From Limnephilus marmoratus (lineage: Eukaryota > Arthropoda > Insecta > Trichoptera > Limnephilidae), in assembly GCA_917880885.1 (NCBI GenBank), contig OU862928.1, positions 6,529,721-6,593,720 of the forward strand: a stretch of 64,000 nucleotides of DNA, written 5' to 3'. The notes beneath the pieces were generated by a model, which saw only the letters and a program-made list of their open reading frames with translations, searched no databases and had not been told where the DNA came from. How positions within the stretch are numbered: the first letter of the stretch is position 1; each line of letters begins with the position of its first letter. A program made the position numbers and the translations under genes. Positions 54,069 to 63,502 of this stretch are shown here, in pieces.

Positions 54069-54270
54069 GGTTCCTTAGCTCAGTTGGTAAAGCACTTGCC
54101 ATGTAAGGGTCCTGGGTTCGAGTCCCAGTGGAGCCAATATCTTTTTCTGATTTTTCTGTCTCCAGATTTTCGATTGAGTTTCGCTAATATTGTCTTCATT
54201 TAATTAAATATTATAATTTTAGATTTTTCTCATAAAGTTAAAAGTTAAAAATAGAAATATAAATAATATT
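54069..54270 (+). repeat. SINE-B copy with tRNA-like head
   Basis: The head at 54069-54138 ('ttagctcagttggtaaagca', 'ctgggttcgagtcccag') has a perfect 5-bp T-stem and acceptor pairs ggttcc/ggagcc. The tail 'aatatctttttctgattttt' and 'ttaattaaatattataattt' is shared with 58931-59272 and 59489-59620. Confidence 0.75.
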
Positions 54271-54280
54271 TTATTTATCT

Positions 54281-54640
54281 CCACACAGAGGGCCCCAAGG
54301 ATTAAAGTCATCTTTGAGGATGCCGTATGGAGGGTCTTTTTAGGGAAAGGATGGACAGAGGGAAAGAGAAGACAGAGACTGAGAAGGAAAAAGGTTAGAG
54401 GGGTAAGTTGGAATATGGAGGTCTTTGGATCCAGGAGTGACGGACATATGAATTAATCCCTTTGACTACGGTGCACGGCAATGAGCCAAGACTGGAAAGG
54501 TCTAAGTTAGGTCTCCCTCAACCAGTATCTCCCAATCCATTCCGCCACGCAGTAGGTAAGCAAAAGCATCCGCCGCTAAGACCTAAACAAACCTAACCCC
54601 ATGAAGCCGGGCACCCCTGCTAAATTACCTGGCATGTTGG
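54281..54640 (-). repeat. SINE2 copy
   Basis: 'tccacacagagggccccaag' (tail) through 'aatctcccaatcc'-type body to 'ccgggcacccctgctaaatt'. The 5' end is cut at 54640 by the C-rich element. Confidence 0.7.
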
Positions 54641-54644
54641 TTAT

Positions 54645-55115
54645 ATCTATCTATCTATACAAATAAAAATGAATCGCCGAAATGTATGTACGCGCATAAC
54701 TTCCGAACCACTGCACCAAATTGGATAATTCTTTTTTTTCTGTGTTCGTTATTGTCAGGACAAGGTTTGTATAAAACTACTGGTGTGCTCTGGAATTATG
54801 AAATTTGTAAAAAAATTGCAATACGTGGCACGCGAGCTGTTTGAAAAATGAATGTACCGGGACTGAATGTGTGGAATGCAGGAGGGGGGAGAGGAACTCG
54901 GGAAGGGGGTTCACGGGACGGTGGAGGGGGTAGTGGAGTAGGGAGACGGAAAGTGGAGGAGACGGAGTGGGAATGCGAGAGGGGAAGGGGACGCGGGAGA
55001 GGAAGGGGAGGCGGAAAGGGAACGGGATGAATGGGAAAGGACACGCAGGGACTAACAATTTCTTTATAAAATGGCATAGCAACGCATGCCGGGAATTGGG
55101 CGTAGCTCGGCAACA
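54645..55115 (-). repeat. C-rich RTE/SINE-type element, copy 2 (minus)
   Basis: The tail 'tatctatctatctatacaaa' comes first, then 'cgcgcataacttccgaacca', a G/A-rich tract 54875-55030, and the 5' end 'agcaacgcatgccgggaatt'. It is the inverse of copy 1 (38185-38725). Confidence 0.75.
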
Positions 55116-55210
55116 GTCGGCACGCTTCCATGCCATTTCTTCTAACATTATTCTATTATCTGTTTTGAAGAGATTTAATGTTCAATGTACATTTGTTACT
55201 TTAAATTTTT

Positions 55211-55250
55211 TGCTACCGGTTTCGACACATCTGTGTCTTTCACTAGCAAA
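55211..55250 (-). ncRNA. Degenerate hammerhead-like motif, second PLE type
   Basis: The minus strand reads CTAGTGA, then stem II gacac/gtgtc with loop agat, then GAAA and CCGGTA. The order matches the PLE hammerheads at 5348 and 7363, but the core CTGANGA has two changed bases, so cleavage is unlikely. It may mark a separate Penelope-like 3' end. Confidence 0.45.
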
Positions 55251-55324
55251 CTTAAAACTAAGTTAGAAAACTATACTAGTACTAAAATGATTAGATTTAA
55301 TTAGGCTCCATCGAAGCCAGAGTT

Positions 55325-56130
55325 AAGTTAGCCTCTCAAAAACTGGACGTACTGTACAGGGCCCGCAGATACTATAATAGTACACAACTGCTAACCCTGT
55401 ACAAATCACAAGTGCGCCCCATGATTGAATTTGGCAGCCACCTCTGGTCTGGAGCCCCAAAATACCTGAAAAAAAATCCTCGACCTGTGCAGAAACTTGC
55501 GGTCCGTCTGATAGATTCTCCCAACTGACGGATTGCAATCTTTAGAGCACATGCGTCGGGTGGGAATGCTATCCTTTCTACCGGTATTTCAATGGAATAT
55601 GCTCCGAGGAACTAGCGTCATTGATCCCTTCGGCACCGGTGCATAATCGGGAAGCACGCCAAACGCGTGCCCAACATATGTTGACCGGTCAGTGGTTGAG
55701 TGGGCATAGCGCTTGGGTGCGACCCGAGCGTCGCGTGTTCGATTCTTCGGCTTGCTAAGTCCTCCATCACAACACAAGCAACATTTTCGGCTTTCTGTGG
55801 TGGTAGTAGGAAATTTTCAAACATTGTTGGGTTATTCGTAACCCGGGAATGCTTGTCTTTCTTTTAAAAAAAATTAAATATATACACGGTTGACATTGGT
55901 CACATGATAACGGGTCGCTTCTTCGACTCGTTCTCGTGTTCAACAGCTCGGATGTGGAACGATTTGCCGGCCTTTGTGTTTCCTCTTTCCTACAACCTGG
56001 GTCTCTTCAAGACCAATGTTTATACTTCCTCTCCTCAAAAAAACCCTCCACACAGCATCTCATATGACACAGGCCCTGAGGGAAATTATTTTCCTCAGGG
56101 CCTCCTGTGTGGAGTTAATGTAAAAAAAAG
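55325..56130 (+). pseudogene. Jockey-like LINE ORF2 C-terminus, split by a SINE
   Basis: 'aaaactggacgtactgtaca' to 'cccaacatatg' corresponds to the post-RT region of the copy at 50348. The second part resumes at about 55887 with 'tacacggttgacattggtca' and reads ITGRFFDSFSCSTARMWNDL, then LGLFKTNVYTS. The 3' tail (56045-56130) carries CTCCACAC/GTGTGGAG and the inner CCTGAGG/CCTCAGG stem. Stops and indels in the first part make it inactive. Confidence 0.85.
55676..55886 (+). repeat. tRNA-derived SINE nested in the LINE
   Basis: A 210-bp insertion: A-box-like 'cagtggttgagtgg', B-box-like 'gcgtgttcgattc', then a body ending 'ttttaaaaaaaattaaatat'. The LINE homology resumes on each side within a few bases. 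It differs from SINE1, SINE2 and SINE-B. Confidence 0.75.
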
Positions 56131-56938
56131 GTGGGGGTGGTGGATAGGGAAGCACGGTGGGAGGATTCAAAATTTCATGGAAACATTGTTAATAAGGGTG
56201 ATTTACATAGTGCTATTATTTTATCAACTAAATTATTTTTTTATTTATTTCTAAGGTGTGCTGTTTGTAAAAAAAAATGTGAACTCTATTATCTGTGTTA
56301 AAACTACTTCTATTTTTATCGGTCGAATTTTTCATCGCAAGCAACCATCAAACACTAGAACCTCCGTTACTTAACACGATGTATTCTACGGTGTGAAATA
56401 TTATATTTTTAAAGTTAGTTTGCAGAGGAAAATAAAAGATAACGGCGTAAGTGGTTGACTTTTTGTAAAGACTTGAGTAGTGTTGAAAGTAGATGGAAGA
56501 GGAAATAAATGGCTCCATCATAGACAAGAATGGGGTTTTCAGATAAAAGTATGACCATAAAGTAGTCCCAGAGATGTAAATAGAATTAGAAAGCCACGTA
56601 TGAGGAAAACCGAGTCACTGAACGGTATTGTATGATGCTAGAATGTGGATGAAATGCCAGAAAGACCGAACAATGAATGTATTAAAAAAGTTTGTAAAAA
56701 TGTAATTTAATAAACAATGATATTATATAATGATGTACATACTATTAGTTTATTTATGTAAAATGTAATGTAAACTAACTGAATAAATACTTAATACAAA
56801 TTTTAAAAAGAGAGAGTTCGTTCATAGATCATCAATGAAAAATTTTCCATCTCCTCCTCCCACGTCTTAAATGAATACAAAAAGACATTATTCTGAAACG
56901 ATGACTTGTACTATTTAAGTTGTAGGAATGACGTAACA
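56131..56938. other. No gene recognised
   Basis: AT-rich, with no frame of note. Confidence 0.35.
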
Positions 56939-56939
56939 C

Positions 56940-57017
56940 AGACGCTGACAAATCATTACACAGCTGAACTGTAGAACACAAAACGAGTCGTAGAAGCGAC
57001 CCGTTCTCATGTGAACA
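56940..57017 (-). pseudogene. Jockey-like LINE short fragment
   Basis: 'acgagtcgtagaagcgaccc' and 'gttctcatgtga' are the inverse of the TGRF..SF coding block of the LINE. Confidence 0.5.
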
Positions 57018-57051
57018 TCAATATTCCTATTATATCATTAATATTCCTATC

Positions 57052-57340
57052 TGTTCTTGTAGGATATGTGAATATAGGAATATTCGCACAACGCGCCGCT
57101 CGGAAAGGTTCGGGTTTCCGGAGATTATCGAGCGGGCACACAGTACAAGAGAACAGCTGACGTGTTCCGCTGCGTTCAGATCTATTTACGAAGCCTCAGT
57201 AAACAGTCGCTACCGTTGACATAAATACAATACTACTTGCGATAATTGTTATTCACAATAAACCAGGATAACGAACTTACGTTGAAATCATTATTATTGT
57301 GGGCTAGTGAGCCACAGATTAAAGAACATTACAGTTCTAA
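57052..57340 (+). other. Possible solo LTR or old element, uncertain
   Basis: A locally GC-richer block ('aacgcgccgctcggaaaggt', 'acagctgacgtgttccgctg') is followed by a polyadenylation-like 'aataaa' at 57259. The layout resembles an insect LTR, but I find no second copy and no target duplication. Confidence 0.25.
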
Positions 57341-57361
57341 TTTTTTTAAAATTTTATTTTT

Positions 57362-57790
57362 TCATTATCTCCCGGCGAGAGATCCTGGGGAAAATAATTT
57401 CCCTCATGGCTTATGTCATTTTTGGAGATGGTGTGTGGATGGTCTTTTTCAGGAAAAAAATTAGTGTAAATTCTTAGAAGGATAAAGGATTGAGGGATGG
57501 GTAGGAATCTGCGTGGTCAGTGTGTCCAGGAGTGACGGACGTATGAATCCATCACTCCCACTGCGGTGCTAGACGATGGGTCAACCTGATTTTCCCGATC
57601 CGGCTCACCACGCAGTTGGTGGGCGGACGTTTCCACCGCCAAGACCTAATCAAACCTAACCCCATGAACCCAGGCTCCCCTGCTCCAAGTCACCAAACAT
57701 GACGGATCAACTAGAGATGACTTAAGTCGGAGGTGTTGGTTGTTCAAATAATGGGCGGTGGTGACCACTCCCAATTGGATCGAACGGATC
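57362..57790 (-). repeat. SINE2 copy, full length with tail
   Basis: 'cggcgagagatcctggggaa' (tail) through 'gtccaggagtgacggacgta' to 'gggcggtggtgaccactccc'. Confidence 0.75.
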
Positions 57791-57989
57791 GTTTGCTTCT
57801 CTACGGAAGTCAAAGGTATCTTCAGGTAGGTTATATGGAACTCCTGACCTGAGGTGACTGTCAAAATCAACAGTAGCGCGTACACAAATGTTAGAAACTT
57901 GATTATTGCTATTTATTCAACAAATGAGGAACATTACATAATGTTTGCAAAGCCATTGGTTGAAATCAGTGCAATAGAATAAACTGACG
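57791..57989. other. No gene recognised
   Basis: Nothing recognisable is seen. Confidence 0.3.
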
Positions 57990-58110
57990 TTAATTTATTT
58001 ATTTATTTATTTATTTATTATAGAAATACAAAAGAAAGTACAAATTACAATTAGGAAGCTTTGCCTGTCCAACTAGGAAAGTTTCCCGTTCCAGGACAGA
58101 CAAATTGACA
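57990..58110 (-). repeat. LINE 3' tail with hairpin and (AAAT)n
   Basis: On the minus strand 'gtctgtcctggaacgggaaa' and 'ttggacaggcaaa' form an inverted repeat, then an (AAAT)n tail appears (as 'atttatttatttattt' on plus). Confidence 0.55.
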
Positions 58111-58374
58111 TGTTAGTTCATATTATACCTGAAATGTACATAATTACATAACAAAATCAAAAAAAAAAAAAAACTGAAAATTTCATTTTTCTCTGAAACT
58201 AAGGTGTGTAATAAAGAAAATGTATACAAATATAAGTACACATACATTTTTTGTGACAAAGTAGAAAGGTAATTATATGTACTAATTTGTTCGATCATAT
58301 TTGACATCAACAGAGACATCGTAATAATATGTGGGCCTGGGCATAGTACCTGGCGGTAAAAATTGATTTAGTTG
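58111..58374. other. No gene recognised
   Basis: Nothing recognisable is seen. Confidence 0.3.
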
Positions 58375-58757
58375 AGGTAATAATAGCACCATGCCCAGGA
58401 GGGTTTTTTACGGAAAGGAAGGAGAGGAGAGTTCTGGGAAAGAAAGGGGTTTAAGGGGTGGGTAGGAATCTTGGGTTCAGTATGTCCTGGTCATCCGCCT
58501 CCAAGACCTAGACAAACCTCACCCCATGAACCCGGGCACCTCTGCTAAATCACCAAACGTAGCAAACCACTTGGGATGGGTAGGAATCTGGGGTTCAGTA
58601 TGTCCTGGTCATCCGCCTCCAAGACCTAGACAAACCTCACCCCATGAACCCGGGCACCTCTGCTAAATCACCAATGGTGACCTATGGCAGAGGTGTTGGT
58701 TATCCAATAAAGATTCCCGGGGCGGCGGTACCCATTCCCGCCTCCCAAATTGAAGAG
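58375..58757 (-). repeat. SINE2 copy with internal tandem duplication
   Basis: The segment 'gggatgggtaggaatc' to 'tgctaaatcacca' (about 118 bp) occurs at about 58456-58573 and again directly after, nearly identical. Confidence 0.75.
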
Positions 58758-58930
58758 CACTGCTCTAAATGTACAACAAACACACTAACCTTATAGAGTT
58801 ATAGAGCGATCGTCTGCTACATAGGCGGCATTTTGGTTTTTTCCACACTTTAGAAATGGTTTGATAAAATTTGATCATTTTTTCACACCGGAACACCGAT
58901 TAGGTTACCAAGTTGATTCGAAAAATATGT

Positions 58931-59272
58931 TTATTTTTATTTTAACTTTATGAGTAAAACCTCAAATTGTAATATTTAATTAAACGAAGACAATATAAGC
59001 GAAAGTCAGTCGAAAATCTGAGAACAGAAAAATCAGAAAAAGATATTGACACCGCTGGGACTTGAACCCAGGACCTCTTGCTAGCAAGAGCAAGAGGTCC
59101 TGGGTTCTTCTAGCAAGAGGTCCTGGGTTCAAGTCCCAGCGGTGTCAATATCTTTTTCTGATTTTTCTGTTCTCAGATTTTCGACTGACTTTCGCTTATA
59201 TTGTCTTCGTTTAATTAAATATTACAATTTGAGGTTTTACTCATAAAGTTAAAATAAAAATAAAAATATTCA
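58931..59272. repeat. Head-to-head SINE-B palindrome
   Basis: The left arm (58931-59085) is the near-perfect inverse of the right arm (about 59097-59270). Each arm carries the T-arm side of a tRNA-like head ('ctgggttcaagtcccag') and the tail 'aatatctttttctgattttt'. The A-box half of the head is missing. The centre contains short duplicated pieces 'tagcaagaggtcctgggttc'. Confidence 0.9.
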
Positions 59273-59488
59273 TCCTAGACTTGCAGAAAAGTCAATAGAT
59301 GTCGCATATGAAAATAAAATGGATAAAGATTTATCCAGACACTATCTAGAGAGCATTTAGTTCGGGTTTGAATCTTGCAATCATACATAAAGATAGTTGC
59401 CAATAATATATGCGTTAAGAGAATGAAGATAATGTGGGCGGTTCTTAGTCGAAGTATGATACAGTTAAAAATGACCGAATTGGATATC

Positions 59489-59620
59489 GGCACGGTGGCG
59501 CAGTGGTTAGCGCGTTTGCCCGGAAAGCAAGAGGTCCTGGGTTCAAGTCCCAGCGGTGTCAATATCTTTTTCTGATTTTTCTGTTCTCAGATTTTCGACT
59601 GACTTTCGCTTATATTGATT
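59489..59620 (+). repeat. SINE-B copy with well-preserved tRNA-like head
   Basis: The head at 59489-59560 (72 nt) has acceptor GGCACGG/CGGTGTC (6 of 7, one wobble), anticodon stem TTTGC/GCAAG, and T-stem CTGGG/CCCAG. The anticodon loop CCGGAAA lacks the usual T33. A truncated SINE-B tail follows, so this is a SINE rather than a functional tRNA gene. Confidence 0.75.
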
Positions 59621-60089
59621 CGAAGAATGTGAAATTCACAAAAGTTCAAAATTACAATGAATTGGTAGTTTGCGTTTTTTCGTGTTACAATAACATTTTT
59701 TAATGAAAGTGACACTTCAACGCCATCTGTGTTCCATGGTGGTCTATTCGCAGTTTAAACGGATGCAATACATTTTAGTATCCCTGATAGCACATGGAGA
59801 CCGCCAAACAACCACTTGGTGATATAAATAGTTTTAATTTATAATCGAGATACAAAAGTATAACATTTTATGATGATTAACCAGACATATTGTTGCTTAA
59901 TCGAGTATCCATACTGAAAATATATTACGTGAGCTTTATTATCCCCTGAGGAAATGTAAATCAGTTTACGTGGAATTTAACATGTATGTCATATTCCAAC
60001 AAAAATCGAATTTACATTATGCAACTGGTTGTATACATGTTTCAAATAAATGCACGACCCCAAAAAGTTTTGTAAACTGCGCAAATTTA
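59621..60089. other. No gene recognised
   Basis: Nothing recognisable is seen. Confidence 0.3.
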
Positions 60090-60614
60090 GGCCCTCCGTT
60101 CATGGAGATACTTACAATCTACCTAATTGTGGCGAAACCACAAGTACCCTGCTGATATACTACTTTTTAATGCTAGTCTCCGTACACGGCGCTATCCGAA
60201 ATATATTGAACTTGATCATTTTTCACGTGCAGCCGTGGAGTTAACACGCTGTCAAGCGATATCATATGACTTTTTTTTCCAATCAATCCATGCTTTCGCC
60301 AATCCTTTCTTACGTATTCTGGTAAAGTATAGTTATATAGCCATGCATTTTTTCCACTTCCAGAACAAATCTAACATCATTTTAATTTTCCGACGCCATT
60401 TCTGTCAAACGTCAAACGAATAAGTATCAGACACAAATGATGCGATGCGTCGCGCGCGATCAGCACTATTGGTATCTACTGATTGGAAACCGACAGCCAC
60501 CGCGTAGCGCCGTGAACGGGCACCAGCAAAATCGTACGGGTGGTACTTACGATCGGCGCGTATGATACGCGCACGAGCATCGAGTATCTTGTAAGTATCT
60601 CCGTGAACGGAGGC
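60090..60614. mobile_element. TIR element, 525 bp, ends GCCCTCCGTTCA
   Basis: The left end GCCCTCCGTTCATGGAGATA and the inverse of the right end GCCTCCGTTCACGGAGATAC match over about 27 bases with one gap, through 'cttacaa'. A second inverted match ('tacacggcgctatccg' / 'ttcacggcgctacgcg') lies about 85 bases inside each end. The family is not recognised. Confidence 0.65.
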
Positions 60615-60702
60615 ACTTGGTGTCGTGCAACTTTCAGTATCACGGCAACCATGACAGCATCAAAATAAAATTTAAAAAAAAATGTAATAATATTATTATT
60701 GA

Positions 60703-61317
60703 CCCTTCAGCCTCGGGCTAAGGAACGCCAAGGAGTTTGTCTATCTCGGGAGCAAAATAACATGGGACGGTCGGTCTAAGAGCGATGTCGACAGCCGTAT
60801 ACACCAGGCTAGGCTTGCTTTCAATAAAAGGTCGAAAATAATTGAAACAAATAATATAGACCTAAAGCTGAGAATACTCCTCATCAAGACCTATGTATGG
60901 AGTATCTTGATGTACGGCTGCGAAACATGGTGCCTATCCAAAAGAGATAAACGGAGACTAGAGGCTTTTGAGATGTGGTCCTATAGAAGACTATTAGGAA
61001 TTTCCTGGAGAGACCACATTACAAATGAGGAGGTTCTCCAAAGAATCGAAGGAGGAAGGCACCTGCTCAGGACCTTGTCCGAAAGGCGTGCAAGATGGAT
61101 CGGCCATGTAATACGACAAGAAGGCCTCTTGCATTCCATAATGGAGGGTATGACCGAGGGGACAAACTCTAGGGGACACCCACGCCGAGAGTACCTGGAG
61201 GACCTGCTGGTGGACGTGCGCTGCTTATCATATGCAGACCTCAAAAGAGCCGCACAAGACAGGGAAGAATGGAAGAGGAAACTAAAGGAAATTGCTGCAA
61301 ACCAATCCCAGGATTGA
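60703..61317 (+). pseudogene. RTE-like retrotransposon, RT C-terminal region, open frame
   Basis: Open without stops for 205 codons after a TGA at 60700. It reads KEFVYLGSKITWDGRSKSDV, then SILMYGCETWCLSKRDKRRL, then RARWIGHVIRQEGLLHSIME, ending NQSQD. This is the complete post-palm region of an endonuclease-RT, GC-richer than its surroundings. The palm and nuclease are missing at the 5' side. It is followed by a (GA)n tract at 61321-61334. The intact frame suggests a recent insertion. Confidence 0.85.
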
Positions 61318-61389
61318 AACCAGAGAGAGAGAGAGCCTCGGGCCAATTTTTTCGTTAGGTCAAAATTTTTCTGCTTTGCAATTTTATTT

Positions 61390-62262
61390 TTTTTATAGTT
61401 ATGCCTCACAAGAGTCTCAGCTGCTCTCCTCTGGAGCCATTGAGACTATGGCATCCCCAATTGGGGTGTGTTGTGAGGTTGAAGGTAGTGGGAGGGGAAG
61501 CAGATAGGGAAGAGGAAGGTAGGGATGTACCTGGCTATTCAGATCTGGTTACCAAATACGGCTAATGCCATTTCAAGCAACGTTTCAATTCTGAGTGGTG
61601 GTCTTACACCAGGGCGATACTGAGAGTATCTTCCACTCTGGAACGTGCCGCAAATATACTATACTAGCTTTTGCCCCCGGCTTCGCTCGCATAGTATTAG
61701 GGGGACACCCACAGCGCCTCCTCCACCTTCCCTATCCTCACTCCAATCCCCCCCTCCTCCTCTCCCCCGCCCCCTCTCACCCCTCTCCCCACCACCCCCT
61801 CCCCCCACAAATCCACCTCACCCCTCACCCTCCCCCTCCACCCTCCGCCCTTCCTCATCCTCCCTCCTCCCCCTCCGCCCTGCCCCCACATCTTATCCCC
61901 TCCTCCATAACCGCTACATTCATTTTTCAAACAGCTCGCGTGCCACCTATTGCAATTTTTGTAAATAAATTTCATAATGCCAGAGCTCTAAGCTGTAGCC
62001 TATAGACTATTCTGATGTATGAGCTATATTATTGTAAAGTTTCATTAAAATCCATTCAGTAGTTTTCGCGTGAAAGAGTAACAAACATACATCCATACAA
62101 ACTTTCACCTTTATAATATTAGTAGGATATTATTTTAAATGAATAAATTGTGAAATAACACATATTAATCAAATAAAATTTATTTGCCACGCCAGGATTC
62201 GATCCCGCGACCTTCGGAATGCGAGTCAAGAGCCTTACCGCTGGACTACGCCGGCCGTCGCA
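61390..62262 (-). repeat. SINE1 copy interrupted by a C-rich element
   Basis: The body and tail side occupy 61390-61665, the linker and tRNA-like head 62129-62262 ('ccacgccaggattcgatccc', 'ttaccgctggactacgccgg'). Between them is an inserted C-rich RTE/SINE-type element. The linker phrase 'atatactat|attattttaaatg' is rejoined when the insert is removed. Confidence 0.85.
61665..62128 (+). repeat. C-rich RTE/SINE-type element, copy 3, nested in SINE1
   Basis: It starts 'actagcttttgcccccggct', has a C-rich tract 61695-61905, and continues with 'cattaaaatccattcagtag'. It ends 'ttataatattagtaggat', an RTE-type 3' end. The Pro-rich and Gly-rich frames are composition artefacts. Confidence 0.85.
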
Positions 62263-62485
62263 ATAAATCGAAATAAATTGAATATTTCTGAATGCAACCA
62301 AAAACTAAAAACGTTTCTTGAAAGGTTATGAAATATGCTTTCAAATTTATAATTCGAAAGAAACAAATAATTTTTTAAATGTAACAATTTTGAATGCAAA
62401 CATAAAAAACTTTTCAAAAATGGCTCACTTTTCGTTTTCTCTAACTAAGATTATTGACAAGAAAAAAAACGAAAATAATATTTTA

Positions 62486-62775
62486 TTAGGTAAACTAGCA
62501 GACCCGGCCACACGTAGCTGTGGCTAACGAAACACAACGCAATTTCCCAACGTTTATAAAATCCACCCCATCTGCTTGCCAGCTGCCTGAATTGAATATT
62601 TGAATTTCTCGGCTTTTCTCTACTATAATAAGCATGTATTATACATATAAACCTTCCTCTTGAATCACTCTATCTATTGGTGAAAACCGCATGAAAATCA
62701 AGTTGAGTAGTTTAAAAGATCTATGCGCACATACATTTTGAGCGACTTCATTTTATACTATGTAATGATGTATAA
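62486..62775 (+). repeat. RTE-type 3' end, third copy
   Basis: 'aaactagcagacccggccac' to 'gcgacttcattttatactat', diverged from the duplicated pair at 11411-12345. Confidence 0.75.
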
Positions 62776-63291
62776 TAAATTTTATCGTCCACTCGCTTTT
62801 TTACAGTGTCGTGAAAAAATTAAAAATTAGAAATTAGCAAACTTGTTTTTTAAAGAAATATTTCCCAAGTTTTCCAAGGAAAGACACATTTTTAGCAATT
62901 TTTTTTACAATGGAATCGGCATTTTCTTCAAGAGAAGTTTTTGACTCTAAAACTATTCCCAACTACTTTATCTTATTTTTATTAATCGCTTTTTACACGT
63001 TTTGTGAAAGTTTTAAAATTGATTTCAGAAAACGAGAGTTTTATTTAAAATTCTCGCTAAACTTTCATTTTGTTAAGAACGGCGGGTAAATTCCTACGTC
63101 TACCAAAAAACACACTTATTTCCGCTAAAAATATTTAACTTTATAATTCGGTAATACTTGAAAAATGTTTTAAAGTCTCGGTGAACGAAACATTTTATCA
63201 GGGTCACATTTGTGAGGTTTTAGGTTCGATCACCAAAGTGTAAAAGCCTAACTAAAAATGTACAGTCCCAGACACAGACTTTTTTGACATT
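62776..63291. other. AT-rich stretch, no gene recognised
   Basis: Nothing recognisable is seen. Confidence 0.35.
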
Positions 63292-63500
63292 AGCTCCGCT
63301 CAGGGGGCCCTGAGCAAAATAATTTCCCTCAGGACCTATGCGATATTTGAAGACGCTGTGTGGAGGGTGTCTTTCAAAGGAGAGAAAGTTCTGCGAAAAA
63401 AAAAGTATGAGCGGTGGGTAGGAATCTGGGATTCAGTGGTATAGACACAGACAAACCTCACCCCATAAACCCGGACACTCGTACCGATCCACTTGAGGTG
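63292..63500 (-). repeat. SINE2 copy, shortened
   Basis: The tail 'agctccgctcagggggccct' and 'gaagacgctgtgtggagggt' is followed by a short body and 'ctcaccccataaacccggac'. Confidence 0.65.
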
Positions 63501-63502
63501 AC

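Noticed and set aside
57052..57340. Definite solo LTR
   Set aside because: No second copy, no target duplication and no TG...CA boundary that I could fix; kept only as a low-confidence feature.
59489..59560. Functional tRNA gene
   Set aside because: Stems are good, but the anticodon loop lacks T33, the acceptor has a mismatch, and a SINE-B tail follows.
61595..62005. Pro-rich 136-codon frame, with similar ones at 38109 and 54777
   Set aside because: They are composition artefacts of the C-rich retroelement tract; frames are not conserved between copies.
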